NCBI GenBank assembly: GCA_020736575.1 | Contig: JAGPYM010000018.1 | Span: 434,001-498,000 of the forward strand | Reading direction: 5' to 3' | DNA length: 64,000 bases | Origin: Thelonectria olida | Taxonomy: Eukaryota > Ascomycota > Sordariomycetes > Hypocreales > Nectriaceae | Part shown: in pieces, positions 1-11,675 of the stretch | How positions within the stretch are numbered: the first letter of the stretch is position 1 | How the letters are laid out: each line of letters opens with the position of its first letter | Program-made: the position numbers and the translations under genes | Notes under the pieces: model-generated | Databases searched by the model: none | Seen by the model: only the letters and a program-made list of their open reading frames with translations | Told to the model about the DNA's origin: nothing

Positions 1-731
1 CAGACGCCAACAGGTTGGGTCGAAACTCGGGTTCCATACTCCGCGTACAACACTTAACTACCGATTACAACGGGGATTCTGACTGGCCAAGCCTTGAGAG
101 CTTCTACCAATTACCTATAACCCAGGAACTCGGTCTCATAATGCATTTCTGGCCACCGTGCCTATTTCTTTCTCATTTAATGCCCTGGTCTTAATGAATG
201 CCCTGGTCTTGAGCCATGTAGTTATGCACTATGGCAACTGTTCGTGGCATGGCAAAGTTTAGCTTCTCTACATCATTATCAAAAGAAAACATTCTCAAAG
301 TTCCAGAGCACACGCGAAAGCTATATTATAGGACAGTCGGGGTTAAATACCCCATTTGTGAGCCCACCTCTCAGTCTCTGTGCCTGAAAATCGCCGACGG
401 GAGGCACCAGTAGGCACATTGCCTAGTTCGCCGCTGTCACGAACGAACTCGGTTGCCTAGGCAAACTTATGCTGCGTCACAAGCCCGACTCAGAATCCGA
501 GGCAGTATCGCATGACGACCTGGACCAACTGGGTCGCCTGGGCCGCCAGTTGATTCACCCTAACCAACATCAGCGTCATATTTCTGGGGTCAGACGAACC
601 CACGATGGTCCTTGTGAAAAGTGAAGTCATTGTAGCTGTTTTATTTATTGTAATTAGGTTGCGGAGAAGAATCGTCACAATCATGCAATTGCCACGTGTA
701 CGATATGTAGCACAACTACCACAATCCAATT
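1..731. other. intergenic, no gene seen
   Basis: This is the left edge of the window, downstream of the CorA-like gene. The reading frames are short and have no recognisable domain. I see no tRNA and no repeat. It may hold the 3' untranslated region of the CorA-like gene, which ends at 732. Confidence 0.5.
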
Positions 732-2897
732 TCACGCACTCTGCTCGCCGTCAGTCTTCTCGTCGCCAGACCCGTATCGTTCGGGCCTGTAGGTTTCCTC
801 AAATGCTTGTGGAGGTTGAGGAGGTCTCGATGGTCGTCGAGATGCACGAGATGAAAAGTCTGGCATCCGCAAGTTCGAATACGTAGTGCTAGACTCCTTC
901 TTCTCCTTTGTAGAGATTGGTTTCTGGTGATGCATCGGATGGCTACTACTCATTCGGTGCGGTTTAGACGAAGGCCTAACCTGGGTCACAAAGACAGGTT
1001 TCGTCGCCATGGATGGCCTTGCACTGAAAGTCGCCCCGGGCGGGCGCGGCGCGGGCGGGACGGGAAAGGGAGGAATTGGCATCCCTGGAGGCCTTCCGTG
1101 TCCATGTAGACCAGGAGGTGGTGGGAATGATGGCGCCGGCGGTGGCGGCACACTCACAAAGATGGGTGGACGGCCTGACGGTTTCTGAGAATAGTGGAGC
1201 GGCGATGGGCCATCAGAGCTATCATCCGAGTCCGATGATCCAGAGGAATCTGGGAGGCGCTGGTTATACCTTCTGCTCTGTTTGGACTTCCTCGAAGCTT
1301 TGGTACGACCGTCATCCTGTCCCTTTCGCCGCCTGAGGCTTGTGATCTGAGAATAAGGCATCAGATGCAACAGTGCATGCAATCTCTTCGGACGCAAACC
1401 TTCGTCCAAGTGTTGACTCTTGGTGAAGATGTAGTAACAAAGGGTAATCGAGGCAAGGAGGACGGGTATGACAGCAGCGACGAATAACCTCGGGTCGGCT
1501 TCGAGGGATGTCATACCAAATATGGACTATAAGAACCATCAGTGAATGATTTAGATAGGGGTTGGGGTGCACGTACGGCGACAAAAGCCATGGGTGTGAA
1601 GATGATGGCAACAAAGGTAAACCACATCATGACCCAGCTCATTCTCTCATCCGCTACGCTAAATTCCTAAGGCATCTCAGTTAGACATTTCTATCTCGAG
1701 AACTCAAAGAGTCTTACCAGTTCTAGAGAAGCCTTGAACCTCTCAAGGAACATTTCAACTTGTCTCTCGAAATCGGCAACATCATCCTCAATCGACAGGA
1801 GGGTTTTCTTGGCTTGTTTCATTGCATCTCGAAGGCCTTGACTTGCGCCAGTACCTCTCGTCCTGAAGGGTTCGATCTCGTTGTACTCTCTGAGTCTCTT
1901 TAGAAGGGCTCGGTTCTGCAGAATGTCGGGCAGGCTAAATGAGATCTGGATGAGAGCCTGATTTAGAAGAAAAGAGCGATCTGAGACACCCCATGTTGTG
2001 CGACCTGTGATGGTATTCTTCTAAGATGAGTACGTTTCGTCGACAATAGAGTGTCCAGCGAGCTGCACCTACCGATAGTTTAAAAAGTCTCTCGTAGCAT
2101 TTAAGGATGTTATTAAAGTCGTTGAAGCAGAAGTGCATGTACAGGTAAATCAGCATCGGGTGGTCCTCTATCGCATCAGCAAGACCATGCTCGCGATTAA
2201 AGAGGTCTTGCAGAACGCCAGCATAGGTATCCGAATTTCTCGATCTGGCTTGTTTCTCAAACATGAGAACGATGAGGTTCTTCAATCTTAACCTGCGATC
2301 GGGGATGAAGACACTCGTATCGGTACAGATCCAAGTTGCGACCCGAGTGTTTGATCGGAAGAGCCGGCTTTGACCTTGATGCGAAGTTAGTTCGACTGAA
2401 TGCAATCTTCTAGCAACACGTACGTCTCAACGTCTTAGTTAAATCTAACCCTCGGTCATCGTCGAGCCACGATTGAGTCTTTTCTAAAGATCCATGTCCT
2501 CCACGATATTTGATAATTGACCAGATGTCGTCCGAGTCATGGCTCGTATACTGCGGGATCTGACAATCGTCTCCAACGGTGAGATGTTGGACCATGTGGC
2601 CAGGAAATGCGTCATTGCGTTGCGGGTGAAGCAACTTTGCGATTGAGCCCTCGAGATCTCCGCCAGATGCGTCGTGATCCTCAACAATCCTACGCAGTTT
2701 ATTAGACAGCCCTATTGAACAGTTTTCGTCACTTGCATGAGAGCTGGTCCTTCATAGCCTGTCGGGCCAAAGTCACGGGCGTAGATGTCATCGTAGAAGC
2801 GCGGCTTTGTGAGGAATCCTTTCAGCTCGACAGAAAGACAACTGCTATCGCTGGGGGCATCAGGTTGCTTCAGGAACAAAATCGAGACTCGCGTCAT
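732..2897 (-). CDS. CorA-like Mg2+ transporter-family membrane protein
   Basis: This is probably an inner- or plasma-membrane protein of the fungal CorA-like family. Four introns can be placed on the minus strand: 2375-2423 (donor GTACGT, branch CTAAC), 2021-2072, 1667-1717 and 1527-1576. Splicing them joins one frame: a soluble N-terminal domain, the segment RTTWGVSDRSFLLNQAL, a long helical stretch (about residues ending DDVADFERQVEMFLERF), then TM1 (MSWVMMWFTFVAIIFTPMAFVA), a short loop SIFGMTSLEADPRLF, TM2 (VAAVIPVLLASITLCYYIF) and a basic, proline-rich cytosolic tail. Two C-terminal helices with a loop between them are the CorA layout. The canonical GMN filter reads GMT here, so Mg2+ transport is doubtful. 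The 5' end is unresolved: the frame from ATG 2897 stops near 2710, and an alternative ATG at 2791 with a 43-nt intron also fits. Confidence 0.65.
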
Positions 2898-3386
2898 GGT
2901 GGCTGAAGACCTGTGTTCCACTAGGCACAGTGACGAGACAAGATAAACAATAGAGGCGGGGTAACAAGATGGATTGCATGGCGAAAACAATGAGCATGGC
3001 CTTCTCGATGCGGCCTTTATAGGCAACTCCTACAGGGGACGAGCTAAGCTGAAGAAGATCCTTGTTCAGCCGTGGGGGCTGAATCTGAAGGCTTACGCCG
3101 CATGATTACAGGTATGGTGAGCTACAATGCGACATTCGTACCTACCTATGATAGGAGGACTGCCGAGATGGAAGGGAAAGGCAGAGTGACAGGCTGAAAT
3201 GGTGTTGCTTACGTTTTGGGTCTAGATCGATACGGTTCGTCTTCACTGCCATCTTCATTCTTGGGATAAGAAGGACGCCTAATAGTTGACGTATCGAGGA
3301 AAAGAAACACAGAGAGGAATCTAGAACAAAAAAAAAAGGAAGGCATAGACGGTCTTATGGGCTGAAATGCAAAAAGAGAATGCGAG
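2898..3386. other. intergenic, no gene seen
   Basis: This is spacer between the 5' end of the CorA-like gene and the tRNA-Cys gene. There is an A-tract near 3329-3338. I see no coding signal beyond the uncertain 5' end of the CorA-like gene. Confidence 0.4.
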
Positions 3387-3459
3387 AGGACCGAGCGTGG
3401 ATCGAACACGCGACCTAGGGATCTGCAATCCCTCGCTCATACCACTGAGCTATCGATCC
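3387..3459 (-). tRNA. tRNA-Cys (anticodon GCA)
   Basis: The minus strand folds into a full cloverleaf. The acceptor stem is GGATCGA with TCGGTCC (7 bp including one T-G pair), followed by discriminator T. The D arm is GCTC/GAGC, the anticodon arm is AGGGA-TTGCAGA-TCCCT with anticodon GCA, and the T arm is GCGTG-TTCGATC-CACGC. The gene is 73 nt, has no intron and does not encode CCA, as expected for a eukaryotic nuclear tRNA gene. The TTCGATC box is a good internal B-box promoter. Confidence 0.95.
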
Positions 3460-3620
3460 TATTTGTTGAAAATTCGCCTTCCTATTAAAACTCATACACC
3501 AAGACGCTGGCTGGTATGACTTCCTGTCCCTGGAAGGGGGACTTCTTGCATTCTAGGCACGGTAGTTGTAGGTCATGTCCTTCGATAAGACACAGTTGTT
3601 TCATCTTCCTCGCTAGCATC

Positions 3621-5626
3621 TCATTCTTCTTGATCACCATACAGTGCATGGTCATCTTCAACTGGTGCATCAATGCGGTTGTTGAACTCGTCGCTCGGGT
3701 CAGTGAGGAAAATAGTAGCTACATGCAACAGTCAGCTAGCCACAACGTCATCCAGAGCGAAGCAAATTCTCACCAATAACAGCAAGAGAAACAAACGCGG
3801 CCGCAGTTATCCACACATGTTGAAATCCCTTGACGAAAGTCCCGACGAGGGCATCCAGCCCTGCCTCTACAATCTCAGGCGTGACGCCGGGGGCTTGCTG
3901 AACACCCGTTTCGTTATGACGAATCAGGTTTCCCACAAACTGTTCCAGGGAGCTACCTGGGAGGCCGGCTTCCAATGCTGCTTGTGCTATCCGATCGCCG
4001 GCTTGGCTGGTCTCGTCACTCATTACAGCGTTATCTAGGCCATATCAGTTTCATGAGTTCTTGGACAATTGGAAAGCTCAGAGCTCACATATCGCAATTC
4101 CCACAGTACCTCCCAGAGATCGAATGCTAATTATCAGACCGCTTGCAATGGAGATCAGTTGCGGAGGTGTACAAAGCTGCGCCACTGTGACGAGAGTAAT
4201 AAGTGTCATTCCAAGTGCCGACCCAAGCAGCACCGGATACCCCCAGACAAGAGTACCAGAACCTTCATCTGAAGTTGCCATGCATACAAAAAAGACAACA
4301 AAGATGATGAAGGAGAAGACGGTAACCCACCTCACCTTCTTTGTGATTGTGCAGTAGAGTCCAGTAATTACTGAGGCGGGAATAGTGGCGATGAATGCGA
4401 TGCTGAAACGGACTCCAACTAGCAAAGGATCTGCTTCATACAAAAAGCCGACCTTGAGTGATGTTAGTCCTGGTCGCTTTATGCGGTCACTATTAGTTAC
4501 CTGAAAAGGAAAGTAGACAGTCGTCGCAAAAAAGGCAACGCCCTCGCAGAAGACGGCGGCGAGTGAAATGGCAAAGTTCCAGTCCTTGCCTTGGAACAGC
4601 CCATGATGGAACATCCCATCAGTCTTGAACTTTGTCTCGTATACAACCAAGGCAATTCCCAAAGCGACTCCGATAGCAAAAGGCGCCAATGTATGGGCAT
4701 CTGACCATGGATACGGATTCTGAGACCAGCATAGACCGATGCAGAACAATACCAAACTGGATGCGAGAAGGATATAGCCAATCCAATCCAGCCTCGACAG
4801 TTTCTCTGAGAGGCTGAACGAAGTTTGCAAGGGAGTCGGGGGCGGCGTGTACGCAAAGAAGCCAATGATGGTACCAAGTGCGAGCAAGCCAGTGGCAATG
4901 TAAAAGTAGTTCCGAAACCCTTCGGTGTTATCATCGCTGGTAAAGACACCTCCAAGGATCAGTCCGATGATCAGGCCAAACGAGTTTGCTATCATGACAG
5001 CCGCTTGAGAAGGGGCGCGCCAACGCCTTGGCAGGATCTCGGACGGAATCGCATGAAGCAGCGGAAGGACGCCAAAGTGAAGGCCAGTGATGGTCTGTCC
5101 CAAGAGGAAGATACTGAAGGTGGTGGCTCGAGAAGCGATGAGGCAGCCCCCAGTACCCAGCATGCAAGATCCGACTAGGAGCCATTTGCGGCCCCAGTAG
5201 TCTGCTGTCTGGGCGACAATCGGTCCCAGGACAACACTTGGTATCGTAAGGGTTGCAGTCAGCCAGACGGCATCTCCTGAGCGGTTCAAGTACACCGCGA
5301 TGGCTTGGCCTTGCTGTGATACATGTCAAATAAGTCCTAAGCTAGTGGTCTTGCGGTTTTCCCCATGAAATGGTCAGAGTCAAAATGGCATTACTTACTG
5401 CACCAGTACCAACTAACACAAACGTCTGAGAGAAGTATATAAGACAAATTGCGAACAGTGCCAACCATGTTTTTGCATGGACATGTGGCTGAGGCTCATT
5501 CCGGCTGTCCTGCTCCTCCTCTAGATCTGGTCCATACTCTGACTTGTCTTTGGGCGTTTGTACTGTATTGGGAGAGGAACGGGCGTCGGACCTAATGTCT
5601 AATTCTGGGGTGGAGAGTCTTGCCAT
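3621..5626 (-). CDS. MFS exporter, TRI12/siderophore-transporter family
   Basis: This is a 14-TM-type major facilitator of the fungal trichothecene/siderophore efflux family, expected in the plasma membrane. There are four exons: 5626-5399, 5313-4089, 4034-3774 and 3718-3621, giving about 603 aa, the usual family length. The start is the ATG of MARLSTPELD. After a hydrophilic N-terminus, TM1 is LALFAICLIYFSQTFVLVGT. A motif-A-like segment (TADYWGRKWLL) follows TM2. The signature WSDAHTLAPFAIG and the later GMFHHGLFQGKDWNFA are typical of TRI12-family proteins. It ends with a last TM (VWITAAAFVSLAVI) and an acidic tail. Substrate is unknown: no trichothecene, NRPS or siderophore genes are adjacent. 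The flanking tRNA and metabolic genes do not suggest a cluster. Confidence 0.85.
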
Positions 5627-6620
5627 GATGAAGGTTCTATGTCCAGGCGTCTTGCTCAACTGTAGGTAGTCAAAGTTGGGGATTAAGAGGAATGGTAAAT
5701 TTGAGACGCTGTCATGGTCTATTTGTTAGATATGTCTCCGGCCCTGCATCGTCATATGTCAAGGCATCTTCAGTTTCGTTGGGCTTTAACCACCGTCCAT
5801 GCAGCCCTAAGCATGCATCCGCAAGTCGGGAGCCGACCCGGCGTCCAAACTGCGCAAGTAGGCAAATAAGCATGTTCAATTTCTTTGAGATAATGCTAAA
5901 CCGCCACAGGGTCGTTTCGCGCGCACAGGGCCAATCATTCCTGGCACCTTGTCGAGTGATTGTTACACCTCATGCAGGTGTTTCCGAGCGTCGACTCCTT
6001 TCAACAAGTCGAGATGCATCGTGCATCTCAGGTAAGCTGTTGTGAATAGCACAGATACATTGTTCAACAGTACCGTGTAACTTACCAAGTGTTTCAGGTT
6101 CTGCGTTGGCTTGCATAGTTTATTTGTAGTGCTTGCTCACGTATGCTCGAGTTGATGATGTCTTACACGCATGAACATCTGCAGCTATTTTAAGGGCAAG
6201 GTTCAATTTACGCAACTGACAAGGAAAATTTGTCATCTATTTCTATTCCTCTCGGGTGAAACGGTGTGTTTATGAAGCCTAATTTGACCACTAACCAGGA
6301 CCATCGCTTAGACCTTCAGCTTAATCCGTTTACATGGCATTCTCAAAGAGATGATACTCAAGTCAGAGACTCCGTTAATCAGTTTCCACTACACAAAGAT
6401 CCTCAATCATCATACAGGGATTTCAGCCGCAGACCTGGGGTTTACGTGAATCTATCAGCTATGTTCAGGTGTCCAGTCAGGTACTCTAATGCCACCATAG
6501 GGTTGAGGCTATCCACATCTCCCACCAAGCGGGGTCTAGATTCCATCCCCGCGATCGGCCATGAGAATAGATCTTTTCATCCAGCCTGTCAAACAAACAA
6601 GTTCACATTCACAAGTGAGA
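5627..6620. other. divergent intergenic region, no gene seen
   Basis: This is the shared upstream region of the MFS gene (-) and the homocysteine methyltransferase gene (+). The open frames are short and without domains. An in-frame upstream ATG at 6561 could extend the methyltransferase by 20 residues. Confidence 0.5.
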
Positions 6621-7649
6621 ATGGCCTCCAAAATCCTCATCCTCGACGGCGGCCTCGGCAGCTCCCTCGAGACCAAATACGCCATCACATTCAGCCGGTC
6701 CACGCCGCTCTGGTCCTCGGATCTCCTCGTCTCAGACCCTTCCACCCTCCTCGCATGCCAAAAGGACTTTGGCGACGTCCCCGTCGACGTCCTCCTCACA
6801 GCCACTTACCAAGTCTCCCTGCACGGCTTTGCAGCCACCCGCAGCCATGAGTTCCCCTCCGGCATCCCCGCCTCCGCCGTGCCGCGCTTCGTCGACGACG
6901 CCGTCACCGTTGCGGAAAAGGCCAACCCCAGCGGGACAGTCGCCTTGAGCTGCGGGCCGTACGGCGCGTGCATGATTCCCGGACAAGAGTACAGCGGCAA
7001 GTATGACGCCGAGCATGACACGCCTGCGGCTTTGGAGGCGTGGCACACGCAGCGCATGCAGCTCTTCGGCAGCGGAATCGCGCGTGTTGCGGAGCGCGTG
7101 GGATACGTCGCGCTTGAGACAATCCCCAGATTGGATGAGATTGTCGCTATGCGCAAGGCGCTTGCTGCGACTCCAGAGCTTGCAGGCATGCCGTTTTGGG
7201 CGGCCTGTCTCTCCCCTGGCGAGGACCTAATGCTGCCTGATGGGAACTCACTGGAGGCTGCCGTCGAGGCCATGCTGGATCCCAAGCTATCGCCCAGTGT
7301 GCCCTGGGGAATCGGCATCAACTGCACAAAAGTTCACAAGCTCGATGCTATGCTTCGCATTTTCGAGTCAACCGTTGCCCGCATGATTGAAGATGAGCGC
7401 ATCTCTTCATGGCCAGCTCTGGTGCTTTATCCTGACGGCACGAATGGAGAAGTCTACAACACGTCAACGCAAAAGTGGGAGTTGCCAGAAGGCTCGAGGG
7501 TGCAGGATCGCGGGCCATGGGAGGCCCAGCTTGAGGACGTTGTCAAGGCCTCGCAAGCACGCGGGAAATGGCCCACGATCCTAGTTGGCGGATGCTGCAG
7601 GGCTACGAGTGATGACATTGCGAGACTTAGAAGTCGGCTCTTTTCTTGA
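6621..7649 (+). CDS. homocysteine S-methyltransferase
   Basis: This intronless gene encodes 342 aa of the homocysteine-binding domain family (yeast Mht1/Sam4, plant HMT). The enzyme transfers a methyl group from S-methylmethionine or S-adenosylmethionine to homocysteine, making methionine. Visible family marks are the N-terminal ILDGGLGSSLE, then LTATYQ, GPYGA, LETIP, the zinc-site region GIGINCTKVH with its Cys near residue 233, and the C-terminal GGCCRATSDDI with the two adjacent zinc-binding cysteines. All three expected cysteines are present, so it should be active. I chose the ATGGCC start at 6621. An in-frame ATG at 6561 is possible, but the extra residues look like leader sequence. Codon use is GC-rich at third positions in the first half. 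Confidence 0.93.
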   Translation: MASKILILDGGLGSSLETKYAITFSRSTPLWSSDLLVSDPSTLLACQKDFGDVPVDVLLTATYQVSLHGFAATRSHEFPSGIPASAVPRFVDDAVTVAEKANPSGTVALSCGPYGACMIPGQEYSGKYDAEHDTPAALEAWHTQRMQLFGSGIARVAERVGYVALETIPRLDEIVAMRKALAATPELAGMPFWAACLSPGEDLMLPDGNSLEAAVEAMLDPKLSPSVPWGIGINCTKVHKLDAMLRIFESTVARMIEDERISSWPALVLYPDGTNGEVYNTSTQKWELPEGSRVQDRGPWEAQLEDVVKASQARGKWPTILVGGCCRATSDDIARLRSRLFS

Positions 7650-7871
7650 ATGATATAGCTATAAATAAAGAATCGATTGTACCCATTCTTGCAAGCCTTG
7701 TCCTCTTGATCTGCCTGATGGGGCCGGTTTAGGGTACAAGCTGATAGGCAAAGGTTGAACCCCACCATCTACTGAGAAACATGATCGAACCCCGCCGACT
7801 TCTACCCGCTGTCTTCGTATCATACATCTCAACATCGAGCACAGCCTACTCCTTCAGCAGAGCAAGAAGTG

Positions 7872-8785
7872 ATGGCGTCCAAGGTCTTCATCATCACAGG
7901 CGCCAGCAAGGGCATTGGCGCAGCCATCACCAAGTATCTCCTCGACCAGTCTCACAAGGTCGTCATCACGGCGCGATCGCGGGGTCCCCTTGAGGAGTTG
8001 CAAAGGTCGCACCCAGATCAGGTGCAATTCATTGATGGAGACATGACGCAGAGTGAAGTAGGTCGATCCCTGCTCTCATTTTCACTCAATCAGACTGACA
8101 GATAGAAACAGATGCCCACGAGATTGACTGATTTAGCCGTGTCGTCGTTTGGTAGAATCGATGGTATCGTCATCAACCACGGCGTCTTGGAACCCAAGCG
8201 ATTCGCCGACACGAGCATTGACCAATGGAAGCAACTTTACGACGTGAACGTCTTCAGTGGAATTGCCATGGTAAACTACTCTTCGCATTTTGTCATGCCG
8301 CTAGAGCAATTGCTCACTCTCTTCATAGGCAAAGGCAGGACTGAATGAGCTACGCAAATCGAAGGGATGCATTGTCTGGGTGTCATCAGGAGCTGCGACC
8401 GGTGCCTACGTAGCATGGGGAACATACGGTAGCGCAAAGGCTGTCTACAACTCCGTCTCTGCTCACATTGCTGCTGAGGAGCCTGACATCACCAGCGTCG
8501 CCATTACTCCCGGCAGAGTCAACACCGAGATGCAGGGCGTCCTGAGATCAGCAGGCAAGGACACCATGGACAAGGCACAATACGAAACATTTACGGAGGC
8601 CTACGACAAGGGCACCTTGCTAAGACCCGAGCAACCCGGGCACGTCATGGCCAAGTTCGTTGCCAGCCCACTCAAGGAACTGAGCGGCAAATTCTTCAAG
8701 TACGTTTCATGACACGCATTGGTTCACACAAGACTAACATCTGATTAGATGGGACTCACCTGAGGTTAAAGCATACCAAGAATGA
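7872..8785 (+). CDS. short-chain dehydrogenase/reductase, IRC24-like
   Basis: This is a classical NAD(P)(H)-dependent SDR of 250 aa, encoded by four exons: 7872-8057, 8112-8270, 8329-8699 and 8749-8785. The N-terminal cofactor motif is TGASKGIG. The NNAG-type motif reads INHG. The catalytic Ser lies in VWVSSGAATG and the Tyr-Lys pair in YGSAK (YxxxK). The overall pattern resembles yeast YIR036C/IRC24, a benzil reductase, and related fungal proteins, so a cytosolic carbonyl reductase is likely. The natural substrate cannot be read from the sequence. The second exon could start 6 nt earlier (AAACAG included) with no frame change. The gene follows the homocysteine methyltransferase in the same direction after 222 bp, with no obvious pathway link. 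Confidence 0.9.
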
Positions 8786-10683
8786 TTGAGTGTCGGTTTT
8801 TCCTAGATCTCAAGCAGATGTTAGCCTCCAGCTTGAAAGAATTGATAGACAAGACAAAATAAACAGATCAAAATGCAAGCTCAGTCGAAAGATGAAAAGG
8901 CTCTTAGTTTACTCCACATGCGGGTTTCAGTATTAGCATGGAATGTAAGTTGTTACATCATAGCAATTTGTTCAATGTATCATAAAAGAGAAATCAAGTT
9001 CTTACCATTGTTGCTCAGTTGGAGAGATGAGTCGACATCGCCCGTACAGGCATATCTGGGAGCAAAACACTGGACCGCTTTGTTAGCTCGACGTTCTTCA
9101 ACGAGTCAAGCAAAAAGCAGCGCTGTGAGGTGTGCTCAGGCTATCGAATTTCTCCGTCATAAGACATCGGTATTTGATAGTACCAGATAGCTGTAGGCAT
9201 CATGGCAGGTCGATCGAGGAGTTGGAAGGCAGAGTGATTGCCCGGGGGTGGTCTTACAGGTTCAGAAGCAGGTTCCTGGTCTTTGAAATGTTAGCCAGTG
9301 CCAACACGAAACGAGCTTGAGACAAAAGATGAATTGTTCGTAGTCGATCGGATAATGTCCATTTGGCTTGGACTAGGTCATTCAGCATAAGAGGCTTGTC
9401 GGGCCTCTTAAGACTGGGGCGACAACGTATCTCGTCATTTGACATGCTTGAGTGCGTCAAGCAGGATGCGGCGAAGAAAAAACTTACCAGATGGAACCAA
9501 GAGAACAGAGGATACGATGGAGCGCGGATCGCTGACAGCAACCGGCTGCCAGGCAGATGCCAATCCAGGAGCTTCCAATGTGCTCTCAAAGAGAGGAAAT
9601 AAACGATGCTGGTGCCATTGTGACATCCCGAGCCGAACACAGGGTCTCGTGTCAAAGAGAAGGATGTTTGGTTGTTGATGTTGTGTTGGAAGAAGAGAAT
9701 GAAAGGAAGAAAACTTTGAGAGGAAATTTATGCCGACAAAATGAGACACTAGATTGGTGGCCCGTGCACAGCGCAAGGGTTCCTCGACGCGACAAGGGCG
9801 CATCAAGTGTGGCGCGTGCTGCCACAGTCGCCGTGTTGTGGTTTGTGAGTGGCTGGCTTGGGAGACCGCTGAAGCTGAGCTCGAAATGTGGCTTTGCCAT
9901 GCTCTCGACGTTGGGGAGCTTTCCTTGACCTTCATTTGCGCGTACCTGCTCCCCTAGGTACCTGTCCGAGGTCCTTCAAGGTCCATTTATTCCCTTTCTC
10001 GGCCAAATAGAGAGAGGAATTCCCAGCCCGGATCAGGTCTCAGCCGCAAATTCCGCAAGGCGTCAAGAAACAACAGGCGCAACCTAATGACCTAATCCCT
10101 CTCTGCCACAGGCTGGTCAAGGCTCCCACAGGCAGGCATGGCCCCAGCCATTACGCATTGTTCAATATGTGGGCCCCGCTCTTATTTTTTCCCAAGCGCC
10201 AAGCGGCAGGAGCCACTGAGCCAGGACGCAATACCTACAAAAGAGGCTTGCCCCACCACTCATCATCCTCGCATCCCAAGCAACCATCCGTTTCTTGATT
10301 GTCCGGAAAGCTCCATTGCAAGCAAGGTATCTGACACGCCCGAAAGCACGGCATACAGCAGCAACACGCCGGATATCGACAGACGAGTGAAAGAGATCCA
10401 ACGTTTTTGGTCGTTTCGATTTACAAAACAAGCAAACAACACGCTTTTCTTTTCACTTGTTACGAATCCTCATCATTCATCCATCTCTCATCCTCTCTCA
10501 TCTTTATTCCAGGAGCTCGACTGCTCTTCACCTGTCGCGAACCCCTGCACGTTCCTATCCCACGCCACCACCCGCACGCACTCTATCGAGTGCACCAAGT
10601 AACACATCCAAGACGCTCGAGGCATCCTGTAGCTTCGACACCTCTTCGATTTCATCTCTTCATTGTTTCTCGGCTGTTACAAA
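8786..10683. other. intergenic; possible small spliced minus-strand gene
   Basis: No recognised protein is coded here. On the minus strand there is a pyrimidine-rich leader, an ATG near 9626, and strong donors GTAAGT at about 9487 and GTAAGA at about 9258 and 9006, with a plausible acceptor near 9281. These could form a small spliced transcript. Its predicted peptide (starting MSQWHQHRLF) matches nothing I know. The right part (about 10160-10683) is C/T-rich and is probably the promoter and long 5' leader of the NC2 beta gene. Confidence 0.35.
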
Positions 10684-11675
10684 ATGTCTGATCACGAGTT
10701 TGGTGGTAAGTTTGTATTTTAGTTTCGGTTTGCCAATCGTTTACCGCCATTTCAACACCACCAACAGCTTCAGGGGTGAGACGAAACTCTCATCGCGCCC
10801 TGATCCGATGCATCACTATTATTATCTACCTTCTCTCTCTGCGCGAACATGTCCGTGATTCACCGTCAACTCACGATGCCCGCGCCATGATTCACATTAA
10901 CTTCATCACGATGGCTGCCTCATCTCACGCCCTCCTATGCATATTACTTTCCATCTCCTCTCACTCGTTCTTTTCCTACCTCAACAGACCAACTACTTTC
11001 CCTTGCTACTCCGATCTCATATATTTTTGTTCGCTACAATCCTTTCATTATGCGTTTGCCTAATCAAGATCGATACTGGGCAAGGTTCGACTCTGGCTCT
11101 AGTGAGTCGCCGTTCCATGTCAAGTCGGATATGTTGCTAACCCTCAGTCTCACAGGTAATGATGACTTGTCACTCCCCAAGGGTATGTAGACCTTTACCC
11201 GAAACGAAGAAATGGCAATGTGCTGACCGTTTCAATAGCTACTGTCCAAAAGATCGTAACCGAGATCCTGCCCCCGGCAGATGGAGTTGCCTTTGCGAAG
11301 GAGGCCCGTGATCTCCTCATTGAGTGCTGCGTAGAATTCATCACTCTCATATCCTCGGAAGCGAATGAAATCTCGGAAAAAGAGGCCAAGAAGACCATCG
11401 CTTGTGATCACATCACCAAAGCCCTCGAGCAACTAGGCTTCACCGATTATGTCCCTGCCGTAGTCGAGGCAGCTGCCGAACACAAGGAGGTCCAAAAGGT
11501 ACGCTTCTCTTCGACTTCCCTACAACCTATTTTTCTTTTTTTCGAACTAGAACTAATGTAACGCCAGGGACGTGAGAAGAAGGCCGACAAGTTTGCGAGT
11601 AGCGGAATGTCGATGGAGGAACTCCTTCGCTTGCAGGAGGAACAATTCGCTCAAGCACGAGAGCGACACGGTTAG
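10684..11675 (+). CDS. NCB2: negative cofactor 2 subunit beta (Dr1)
   Basis: This encodes 138 aa of the histone-fold transcription regulator NC2 beta/Dr1. With NC2 alpha it binds TBP on DNA and blocks TFIIA and TFIIB entry, acting in the nucleus. Four exons are 10684-10705, 11156-11182, 11239-11498 and 11568-11675. The first exon codes only eight residues (MSDHEFGG) and is followed by an unusually long 450-nt intron, so simple frame scans miss the true start. Family marks are NDDLSLPKATVQKIVTEILP, then DLLIECCVEFITLISSEAN and KKTIACDHITKALEQLGF, which are the three histone-fold helices. The C-terminal LRLQEEQFAQARERHG fits the Dr1 tail. Length matches yeast Ydr1 (146 aa). Confidence 0.95.

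Noticed and set aside
3600..8790. MFS exporter, methyltransferase and SDR as a secondary-metabolite cluster
   Set aside because: There is no backbone synthase, and the methyltransferase belongs to methionine metabolism. Nothing links the three genes.
9435..9935. 166-codon minus-strand frame
   Set aside because: As one continuous protein it is unlikely. It crosses a strong GTAAGT donor near 9487, so any gene here would be spliced differently.
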